A stretch of 10,537 bases of DNA from CAZFCK01 sp964517355 (GTDB lineage Bacteria > Desulfobacterota > Desulfovibrionia > Desulfovibrionales > Desulfovibrionaceae), in NCBI GenBank assembly GCA_964517355.1, contig CAZFCK010000170.1, positions 1 through 10,537 of the forward strand, read 5' to 3'. Under the pieces are notes generated by a model. It was not told where the DNA came from. It saw only the letters and a program-made list of their open reading frames with translations, and searched no databases. The translations under genes and the position numbers were made by a program. Each line of letters begins with the position of its first letter. Position 1 is the stretch's first letter. Positions 5,138 to 10,537 of this stretch are shown here, in pieces.

Positions 5138-6820
5138 ATGGATAAGGGGTTCGCGGGCGAAAAGCGCGTTTTCGGGAGCCTGGACCTGTTTTTTGAAAGC
5201 GGTCCCGTGATCGGCCGCAAGGTGGCCAACGTGGGGTTCCTGCACGCACTGCTCTCTCTGGACCCCTTTGACGAGTATCATTTTTTTCTCCATGACCCAA
5301 ATGGGGTCCAGTGGTTGCAACGGCATATCCATCGCCATCATCCGGAAAAGGTGGAAAAGGGGCGCGTGCGCTTTTTTTTGCGCCGGGAACTGCCCCATCA
5401 GTTGCAATCCACGGGATATTATTGCTTCCACCAATCCGATTGCGCCAGCGCCCCGTATCTGGCCGCATTGCGCAACAGGTGGAGCACAACGTTGTTTCCA
5501 GTCACCAGCCTTGTGCATTCCTTGAGCTACAGCGACTACCTGCAACATTTCCTCCCCCATATGTGGCCGGGGGCAACACCTCGCGATGTGATCGTCTCCA
5601 CGTCAAGAGCCGGAGAAAAGGTGCTCGAGGCCTATTTCAACGTGCTGCGCGAACGGTTTGGCCTGGATACCGCCATGTTCCCGGTTCCTCCCGTGCGGCG
5701 TATCCCTCTGGGGGTGGATACCGACGCCCTGCGGCCTCCTACGCCTGAGCAGCGTGAAAACGCGCGTCAGCGGCTTGGACTTGAACGCGAAACCGTGGCC
5801 ATACTGATATTGGGGCGCTTGAGCCCACGCTCCAAAATGGATCTGTTCCCCGTGCTGCGGGCCTTCCAGCGATTGATCAGGCGTGGCGTGCCGTGCGGCA
5901 ATGTACGCCTGCTGCCGGCCGGATGGGCGATGGAAGGCGATGAGACGTATGTGCGTACCCTGGAGTCGGCCGCGCGCAACATGGGGCTGGGATTGACCGT
6001 GGTGGAACGCCCCAGCGAAGCGGAAAAGATAGGCTTGCTGCACGCCGCGGATGTTTTTCTTTCCCCTGCGGACAACGCTCAGGAGACCTTCGGGCTCACC
6101 TTGTTGGAAGCCGGAGCAACTGGACTGCCGGCGGTCGTTTCGGACTTCGACGGGTACCGCGATATTGTGGAGCATGGCCGGACAGGGCTTTTGGTTCCCA
6201 CTTTCGGACTGGACGACACCGGGGGCGTTGATTCTCTGGCTCCACTATTGCCGCACGACGCTTACCATCTGCTCCTTGCCCAGAATACCGTGGCGGATGT
6301 GGAGGGGCTGGCCGAAGCCCTTGCCCTGGTTATTGCCGATGCGGGCGAACGGCGGCGCATGGGCGAAGCTGCGCGGCGGCGTGTGGAGGCTTTATTCTCC
6401 TGGAAGATCGTCGTGCAGCAGTATGTGCGTCTGTGGGCCGAGCTCTGGAATATTGAGCTGGATGCCGAACCGGTGCGGTGCCAAGATAATCATCCCCTGA
6501 CGATTCCTTACGCCAAGGCTTTTGCCTGGCACGTGAGCGCCCCATTGCCGGATGATGCGCTGCTGGTGTGGACGGAAGCCGGGCAGGCGCTTTATCGGGG
6601 CAAGGAACACCCCGTGGTGTACGAGGAACTGGACATGTTGGTGCAAACGGAGTTGCTCGGACGCATGGTCTTTATGGCGCGCAAGCCCGTGCCCGCTGGC
6701 CGGTTGGTAGAGCGCGTGGCGGAACTTTTGGGCGATAGCGGCAAGGAGCGGGCGGCGTTCATGGTGCGCTGGGCCTTGAAACATGATTTTCTCGGGATTG
6801 CGCCCGAAAATCCGGCTTGA
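5138..6820 (+). CDS. GT4-like glycosyltransferase with a C-terminal extension
   Basis: A 560-residue, probably cytoplasmic GT-B glycosyltransferase; no signal peptide or membrane segment is visible. The N-terminal half has an acceptor-side Rossmann-like region with PVTSLVHSLSY at 121-131 and RRIPLGVDTDAL at 187-198. The donor-binding half shows ILILGRLSPRSKMD at 222-235, ADVFLSPADN at 304-313 and an E-x7-E motif, ETFGLTLLE, with E316 and E324, then GATGLPAVVSDFDGYRDIV at 326-344. This is the GT family 4 pattern: sugar transfer from a nucleotide sugar with retention. The core seems to end near 440; the last 120 residues match no domain I recognise. The ATG begins at the base after the cmk stop and has AAGGGA at 5126-5131 inside cmk, so the genes are tightly coupled. 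Donor sugar and acceptor cannot be read from sequence. Confidence 0.85.
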   Translation: MDKGFAGEKRVFGSLDLFFESGPVIGRKVANVGFLHALLSLDPFDEYHFFLHDPNGVQWLQRHIHRHHPEKVEKGRVRFFLRRELPHQLQSTGYYCFHQSDCASAPYLAALRNRWSTTLFPVTSLVHSLSYSDYLQHFLPHMWPGATPRDVIVSTSRAGEKVLEAYFNVLRERFGLDTAMFPVPPVRRIPLGVDTDALRPPTPEQRENARQRLGLERETVAILILGRLSPRSKMDLFPVLRAFQRLIRRGVPCGNVRLLPAGWAMEGDETYVRTLESAARNMGLGLTVVERPSEAEKIGLLHAADVFLSPADNAQETFGLTLLEAGATGLPAVVSDFDGYRDIVEHGRTGLLVPTFGLDDTGGVDSLAPLLPHDAYHLLLAQNTVADVEGLAEALALVIADAGERRRMGEAARRRVEALFSWKIVVQQYVRLWAELWNIELDAEPVRCQDNHPLTIPYAKAFAWHVSAPLPDDALLVWTEAGQALYRGKEHPVVYEELDMLVQTELLGRMVFMARKPVPAGRLVERVAELLGDSGKERAAFMVRWALKHDFLGIAPENPA

Positions 6821-6821
6821 A

Positions 6822-6848
6822 AGGCCAGGGGGAAACGCCCCCTGGCCT
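6822..6848 (+). terminator. Strong hairpin after the hisC-cmk-glycosyltransferase unit
   Basis: AGGCCAGGGGG (6822-6832) and CCCCCTGGCCT (6838-6848) form a perfect 11-bp GC-rich stem with loop AAACG, starting one base after the glycosyltransferase stop codon. No T tract follows, so it may be a non-canonical terminator, act with Rho, or protect the mRNA 3' end. Being symmetrical, it may also act on the convergent SulP transcript. Confidence 0.6.
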
Positions 6849-6873
6849 CGCGTATCTCATGCTTATAATCGCA

Positions 6874-6917
6874 ATGATGCCAAAAAGTTATATCAATTTG
6901 TAACTTGTCAGCATCAT
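6874..6917. terminator. Interrupted stem-loop between convergent genes
   Basis: ATGATGC (6874-6880) pairs with GCATCAT (6911-6917), and AAGTTA (6885-6890) pairs with TAACTT (6901-6906), separated by a symmetrical 4x4 internal loop and capped by a 10-base AT-rich loop. It lies in the 123-bp gap between the convergent glycosyltransferase and SulP genes, 27 bases past the SulP stop. A TTTTT run follows on the plus strand at 6924-6928. A bidirectional terminator is the likeliest role, though an AT-rich dyad could also be a protein site. Confidence 0.4.
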
Positions 6918-6943
6918 GGAGAACTTTTTCAAGGTTTATTGCG

Positions 6944-8635
6944 CTATAGCGCTTCTTGTTCCTCCACGATTTCCCTCGCTCTGGCCATGGCCGTATCCAG
7001 ATCCGCATAGATGTTCTCCACACCGATGACGACATCGGTATGCATGCGCACTATGGCTCGACGCACATTGGGTACAACTTCAGCCAACAGAACGTCGCAC
7101 TGATGTTTGCGGCACGTGGTTATAAACGATTCCAGAGCGTTAAGACCAGTGGCGTCGACCACGCCCACACGTTTCATGCGCAGTACGAAAACTTTGGGCA
7201 TGTGTTGCATCACGCCCAGCACGTCATGCAGGCGGTCCGCCACGCCGAAAAAGAACGGTCCGTTTATCTGATAGACATCCACACCGTGGGGAACAGGTTG
7301 CTTACCGTTGCCATTGGTTTGCGGTTCCTCTTCACTGAGCCGTAACCAATGGGGGCGCGAGACATCGATGATTTCGCTCATACGTCTCATGAACAGGAAC
7401 GCCGCCAGAACCACGCCCACTTCCACGGCCACAACCAAATCAACGAGTATTGTCAGGCAAAAGGTCAGCAACATGACCACCACGTCCCTGCGCGGGGCGG
7501 TAAGCAGCCGTTTGAATTTGCGCACCTCGCTCATGTCCCACGCGACCAGGGAGAGAATCGCCGCCAGGCTGCACAGGGGAATACCGTCGGCCATTGGCGC
7601 CAGAAACATGAGAAAGAGGAGCAGCATGGCGGCATGGATGATGCCGGATAGCGGCGAATAGGCTCCGCATTTGATGTTTGTGGCCGTGCGGGCGATGGCG
7701 CCCGTGGCTGGGATGCCGCCGAAACAGACCGAGATGATGTTGGCGAAGCCTTGCCCCACGAGTTCGGTGTTGGCGTTGTGACGTTCGCCTGTCATGCCGT
7801 CCGCGACGACTGCGGAGAGCAGAGATTCTATGCCTGCGAGCATGGCGATGGTGAAGGCTGTGGGGAAGATCTGCCGTACGACATCCCAGCTGGGCAGGCT
7901 GATGTCGAAATGGGGCAGTGTCGCGGGCACGCCGCCGAACCGCGAGCCTATGGTCTCCACGGGAAGGCCCAATACGGCCACGGCCACGGAGCCTAAAACC
8001 ACGCCTGCCAGGGGGGCCGGAATCTTCGGGATAAAACGCCTCACGAAAAGCATGACGGCCAGTGTGCCCACTCCCAACAGGGCCGTGGAGGGGTCCGGCG
8101 CTCCGGAATGGAGATAGGCTTCCCATTTTTCCAGAAAGCCCGCAGGAGGATCGGTCAGAGACAGTCCCAAGAGGTCTTTGATTTGCGAGGAAAAAATCAG
8201 CAACCCTATTCCCGCGGTGAAGCCCGTGGTCACAGGGTACGGGATAAATTTTATGTAGCGTCCGAATTTGGCGAATCCCATTATGAGGAGCAGAACGCCG
8301 GCGATAAGCGTGGCCGCCACAAGCCCCTCATAGCCGTATTGTGCTACAGCGCCGGCAATGATGACCACGAACGCCCCGGTGGGGCCGCCGATCTGGAAGC
8401 GGCTGCCGCTGAGCGCCGATATGGCGAAACCCGCGACAATGGCGGTGAAAAGCCCCCGTTCAGGGGGAACGCCCGAGGCTATGGCGAAGGCCATGGCCAG
8501 GGGCAGGGCGACCATGCCCACTGTAATGCCGGCCGCCAGATCCTTGAGAAACTTGTCAGTGCCGTACCCGTTGCGCAGAGTGGTAATAATTTTTGGAATA
8601 AAATCGTCTGAACGGGGCCGTGAAGTGGAAGACAT
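6944..8635 (-). CDS. SulP family anion transporter with STAS domain
   Basis: A 563-residue inner-membrane transporter of the SulP (SLC26) family. Residues 30-430 hold the multi-helix transport domain, with DLAAGITVGMVALPLAMAFA at about 32-51, RGLFTAIVAGF at 60-70, GSRFQIGGPTGAFVVII at 77-93 (the family's glycine-proline signature) and ESLLSAVVADGMTGERHNANTELVGQGFAN at about 270-299. Residues 450-560 form a cytoplasmic STAS domain with GVVDATGLNALESF at 491-504. Members move sulfate, bicarbonate, dicarboxylates or other anions, and sequence alone does not decide which; sulfate is attractive only if the host is a sulfate reducer. The ATG at 8635 has only a weak upstream AAAGGCG. The gene is convergent with the glycosyltransferase and separated by 344 bases from the ABC gene behind it, so it is probably transcribed alone. 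Confidence 0.92.
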   Translation of the reverse strand: MSSTSRPRSDDFIPKIITTLRNGYGTDKFLKDLAAGITVGMVALPLAMAFAIASGVPPERGLFTAIVAGFAISALSGSRFQIGGPTGAFVVIIAGAVAQYGYEGLVAATLIAGVLLLIMGFAKFGRYIKFIPYPVTTGFTAGIGLLIFSSQIKDLLGLSLTDPPAGFLEKWEAYLHSGAPDPSTALLGVGTLAVMLFVRRFIPKIPAPLAGVVLGSVAVAVLGLPVETIGSRFGGVPATLPHFDISLPSWDVVRQIFPTAFTIAMLAGIESLLSAVVADGMTGERHNANTELVGQGFANIISVCFGGIPATGAIARTATNIKCGAYSPLSGIIHAAMLLLFLMFLAPMADGIPLCSLAAILSLVAWDMSEVRKFKRLLTAPRRDVVVMLLTFCLTILVDLVVAVEVGVVLAAFLFMRRMSEIIDVSRPHWLRLSEEEPQTNGNGKQPVPHGVDVYQINGPFFFGVADRLHDVLGVMQHMPKVFVLRMKRVGVVDATGLNALESFITTCRKHQCDVLLAEVVPNVRRAIVRMHTDVVIGVENIYADLDTAMARAREIVEEQEAL

Positions 8636-8644
8636 ATCCGTAAG

Positions 8645-8655
8645 CGCCTTTGTTG
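8645..8655. repeat. Direct repeat CGCCTTTGTTG, copy 1 (copy 2 at 8886-8896)
   Basis: The same 11 bases occur at 8645-8655 and 8886-8896, both in the SulP upstream region and both followed by AAC within two bases. On the minus strand the copy nearest the gene supplies the AAAGGCG that could serve as the weak ribosome binding site of the SulP gene. The second copy runs into the palindrome TTGTTGCAACAA. Confidence 0.4.
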
Positions 8656-8821
8656 AACATTGCTCCTGGCAAAATGCACAAGGAGAAAGAGAGGGCGCTT
8701 ATGCCTTTTTCAGACGCTTGGCAATGGCTTTTGCGGGAAAAAAAAGTGAATTGTGTGGGTGTGGTATCGGCTACCATTTGTTGAATTGCCATGATTCGCT
8801 TCAGGGGAAAGCCTCGGTGAT

Positions 8822-8873
8822 GCTGCCGTCCTCCGGTCTGGGGAGGAGCCACGCCCCTCCTGATGGAGGCAGC
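8822..8873. other. Long imperfect stem-loop upstream of the SulP gene
   Basis: GCTGCC at 8822-8827 pairs with GGCAGC at 8868-8873, and the pairing continues through CTCC/GGAG-type bases with a small bulge. Inside, AGGAG (8844-8848) can pair with CTCCT (8857-8861). The result is a two-tier GC-rich fold of about 50 bases. It matches no riboswitch or RNA family I can recognise. It may be a 5' leader structure of the SulP mRNA, part of the 3' region of the ABC transcript, or a dispersed intergenic repeat. Confidence 0.35.
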
Positions 8874-8885
8874 TCCGCAACGGTT

Positions 8886-8902
8886 CGCCTTTGTTGCAAC
8901 AA
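8886..8902. repeat. Direct repeat copy 2 overlapping a 12-bp palindrome
   Basis: CGCCTTTGTTG at 8886-8896 is the second copy of the 11-base repeat. It overlaps TTGTTGCAACAA (8891-8902), a perfect 12-bp palindrome that could be a dimer-binding site. No regulator can be named. Confidence 0.35.
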
Positions 8903-8930
8903 CAAGTATGAATAAGTCGTTTTCCAGCGT

Positions 8931-8947
8931 CCAGGGGCCTCCCCTGG
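8931..8947 (-). terminator. Hairpin downstream of the ABC ATPase gene
   Basis: CCAGGGG (8931-8937) and CCCCTGG (8941-8947) form a perfect 7-bp stem with a 3-base loop, 33 bases after the ABC ATPase stop codon. It follows the GCGGGC hairpin at 8955-8972 as a tandem pair. No T tract follows on the minus strand; on the plus strand TTGTTGT follows. Termination or mRNA 3'-end protection is likely, but the canonical signature is incomplete. Confidence 0.45.
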
Positions 8948-8954
8948 TTGTTGT

Positions 8955-8978
8955 GCGGGCGCGAAAGCCCGCCACTTT
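8955..8978 (-). terminator. 3'-end hairpin, copy 2 of the repeat seen at 1-22
   Basis: GCGGGC (8955-8960) and GCCCGC (8967-8972) form a 6-bp stem around loop GCGAAA, seven bases after the ABC ATPase stop codon (8980-8982). Bases 8957-8978 match window positions 1-22 with one mismatch. Its place right behind a stop codon favours a role in ending or protecting the transcript. Confidence 0.5.
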
Positions 8979-8979
8979 G

Positions 8980-10446
8980 TCATGCTTGCGGAGCGCATGC
9001 GGCTTTGAAGGAAAAATCCACCGTGGCCGTTAGGGTGGTGTCCGGGGCTTCTTCCACACGGAACATGGCGGCGTCCATGATGCGGTGCAGGTAGGTGGGG
9101 GTTTTGCCCCCGGCTTGTCCTTCAACGCCCGCGTTGCAAAAATAGGTGCCGGCGGCGAGGAGGCAGCGGAAGCTGAAGCGCACGTTATAAATTTCGCCTT
9201 GGCGCAGGCACTCCAGCCCTTGCGTTTTGGGATGAGAGAGGCAGCCGCCGAGGGGAAAGCCCTGGTTGTTTTTGAGCAGCATGGCGAAGCGCACGTTTTC
9301 GCATTCCGTTTCAAAGCGGACGCGGTAGCGGTAGATGTAGGTGTGCCCCCGTTGGAGGATGTTGACCATGTTTCCTTGGGGTGTGATGATATGTACATCC
9401 ATGATTTCAGCCCCTTGTGGGGCGTAATTCACCGTGCTTTTAGGCAGCAGATAGGGGTCGAAGCGGGCTTGTCCGTATTCCGCGTCATTGTCTGGGGCAA
9501 CGGACGGGGCATCCCCGACTTCGTCGGCCGCAGGCGTTGCGGCAGGCTCTTCCACAGGCGCATCCACGGCAACGTTATTCTCCTCGGGAGCCTTATTTTC
9601 GTCGGATTCCAGATCCCTGCCGCCTTCCGCCTTGAGCGAGGCCACGAGTTGCTCCAGTTCCTCGGTCGGTGCGTGGGCGATGCGCTGGTAGCGCGTGACC
9701 ACGAATTTGGGACTCCCCTGCAGCAATAATTCGCCCTTGTGCAAGAGCATGGCGTGGTTGCATAGCGCGATAACCGTGGGCGCGGTATGGGAGACATAGA
9801 GCAGCGTGCAGCCTTGCTGTCTAAGTTTTTCCAATCTTGCGAAGCACTTGCGTTGAAAAGCCTCGTCTCCCACGGCCAGGGCCTCGTCCACGATGAGGAT
9901 TTGCGCATCGACCATGGTTTGCACTGAAAAGGCGAGGCGCACCATCATCCCGCTGGAATAGGTTTTCACGGGCTGGTGAATGAAGGTGCCGATGTCCGCG
10001 AACTCGAGTATCGGGTCCAGAAGATTGTCCATCTCCTGTTTGCTGTAGCCCATGAGCATACCGGAAAAATAGACGTTTTCCAGGCCGGAGAGTTCCGGAT
10101 TGAAGCCGCTGCCCAGTTCGAGAATGGCGGAGACGCGGCCGTTGACCTCGCACGTACCGCTGCTCGGCGTGAGCACGCCGGTGATGATTTTCAACAGCGT
10201 GGACTTCCCTGAGCCGTTGCGGCCCACAATGCCGACGGTCTCGCCCCTGCGTATATCAAAACTCACGTTCTTGAGCGCGTGGAATTTTTGATGATATTGC
10301 TTGCGCAGAGGGTGCATGCTCTCCTTGAGTCTATCCACGGGGGCGTTATACAGTTTGAAAAACTTGCAGAGGTCGCGCACCCGGATGACCACATCATCCT
10401 GGTAGGTGCCGGGGCTGTTCTTCTGCGCGTGATGGGTAGGGTTCAT
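8980..10446 (-). CDS. Polysaccharide ABC transporter ATP-binding protein with Wzt-type C-terminal domain
   Basis: A 488-residue cytoplasmic ATPase of the Wzt/KpsT/TagH type that powers export of O-antigen, capsule or teichoic-acid-like glycans with a two-subunit ABC-2 permease. Seen: Walker A GRNGSGKST at 75-83, LELGSGFNPELSGLENV at 109-125 (typical of this subfamily), signature YSSGM at 163-167, Walker B ILIVDEAL at 183-190 with E188, and switch histidine H220. Residues 255-325 are a linker rich in Glu, Ala and Pro. Residues 326-485 fit the Wzt C-terminal beta-sandwich that recognises the modified end of the exported glycan. At 488 residues it is longer than E. coli O9a Wzt (about 430), largely through the linker. 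I chose the ATG at 10446; an in-frame TTG at 10467 would add seven residues, and neither has a strong ribosome binding site. The permease should lie beyond the right edge. Confidence 0.92.
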   Translation of the reverse strand: MNPTHHAQKNSPGTYQDDVVIRVRDLCKFFKLYNAPVDRLKESMHPLRKQYHQKFHALKNVSFDIRRGETVGIVGRNGSGKSTLLKIITGVLTPSSGTCEVNGRVSAILELGSGFNPELSGLENVYFSGMLMGYSKQEMDNLLDPILEFADIGTFIHQPVKTYSSGMMVRLAFSVQTMVDAQILIVDEALAVGDEAFQRKCFARLEKLRQQGCTLLYVSHTAPTVIALCNHAMLLHKGELLLQGSPKFVVTRYQRIAHAPTEELEQLVASLKAEGGRDLESDENKAPEENNVAVDAPVEEPAATPAADEVGDAPSVAPDNDAEYGQARFDPYLLPKSTVNYAPQGAEIMDVHIITPQGNMVNILQRGHTYIYRYRVRFETECENVRFAMLLKNNQGFPLGGCLSHPKTQGLECLRQGEIYNVRFSFRCLLAAGTYFCNAGVEGQAGGKTPTYLHRIMDAAMFRVEEAPDTTLTATVDFSFKAACAPQA

Positions 10447-10460
10447 AAACTGGTTCTCAT

Positions 10461-10537
10461 GGTTCAAACGTCGGGCCTAGCGTGCTTAGCGCATTTTCGC
10501 CTTGAAACAAGGCTCTCCCCTGAAACAATTTCCAATT
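10461..10537 (-). other. Sequence upstream of the ABC ATPase gene, possibly the 3' end of another minus-strand gene
   Basis: All three minus-strand frames are open over part of these 77 bases. One ends in a TGA (10466-10464) that overlaps the alternative TTG start as TTGA, another ends in a TGA at 10459-10457, and the third ends in a TAA near 10488. A preceding permease gene could end in any of them, but the stretch is too short to choose. It may equally be non-coding. Confidence 0.2.

Larger units (their letters stand above)
8636..8979. other. Intergenic region upstream of the SulP gene
   Basis: No convincing gene is seen in these 344 bases. The stretch contains the hairpins and repeats listed separately, a run of eight A at 8738-8745, and a possible minus-strand promoter for the SulP gene: TTGCCA (plus-strand TGGCAA 8719-8724, five of six consensus positions) and CATAAG (8698-8703, four of six). 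Its 15-bp spacer is short. Transcription would begin near 8690. Confidence 0.5.

Noticed and set aside
4586..5560. 324-codon open frame on the minus strand across cmk and the glycosyltransferase
   Set aside because: It spans two well-supported genes on the other strand and shows no recognisable domain.
8108..8611. Plus-strand open frame inside the SulP gene
   Set aside because: It is antisense to conserved SulP transmembrane motifs. The product is charged and shows no domain.
8674..8784. Short plus-strand ORF (36 codons from 8674, or 27 from 8701) with GA-rich sequence upstream
   Set aside because: An AGAGAGG lies before the ATG at 8701, but the peptide has no recognisable feature and no promoter or terminator accompanies it. 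It is too short to support without conservation.
1..10537. CRISPR array, insertion sequence or integrase
   Set aside because: No regularly spaced direct repeats, no transposase or recombinase motifs and no paired terminal inverted repeats around any gene were seen.

Overview
The window is moderately GC-rich bacterial DNA with seven protein genes on both strands and no rRNA, tRNA, CRISPR array or transposase that I can see. The hisC-cmk neighbourhood, the codon usage and the style of the intergenic hairpins (GC-rich stems such as GGGCGCGAAAGCCC, and a GAGGCC hairpin beside an AAAGAAACTTTT tract) suggest a sulfate-reducing Deltaproteobacterium of the Desulfovibrio type. That placement is inference from memory and rests on no search.

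Layout. (1) Positions 65-2655, minus strand: a two-gene unit, an SGNH/GDSL-type membrane-anchored esterase-like protein followed two bases later by an AlgI-type MBOAT O-acyltransferase. Together they look like an O-acylation module for a surface polysaccharide. (2) 2656-3158: a 503-bp divergent intergenic region with a terminator-like hairpin and a second hairpin in the leader of the minus unit, a perfect 16-bp palindrome, a plausible plus-strand promoter, several inverted CAACAT-type repeats and a hairpin just before the hisC ribosome binding site. (3) 3159-6820, plus strand: hisC (histidinol-phosphate aminotransferase), cmk (cytidylate kinase) and a family-4-like glycosyltransferase that starts directly at the cmk stop codon, closed by an 11-bp stem hairpin. 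(4) 6944-8635, minus strand: a SulP-family anion transporter with a STAS domain, convergent with the glycosyltransferase. (5) 8636-8979: a 344-bp gap with several stem-loops and short repeats but no convincing gene. (6) 8980-10446, minus strand: a Wzt/KpsT/TagH-type ABC-transporter ATPase with a C-terminal polysaccharide-recognition domain. Its permease partner is expected beyond the right edge.

Together the ABC ATPase, the glycosyltransferase and the MBOAT/SGNH pair suggest the edge of a locus for making, exporting and acylating a surface glycan, with two housekeeping genes (hisC, cmk) and an anion transporter among them. I see no clear new defence or mobile system. The points most worth checking are the attenuator-like, Shine-Dalgarno-poor leader of the acylation operon, the unassigned C-terminal part of the glycosyltransferase and its coupling to cmk, the long acidic linker in the Wzt-like ATPase, and the structured intergenic DNA.
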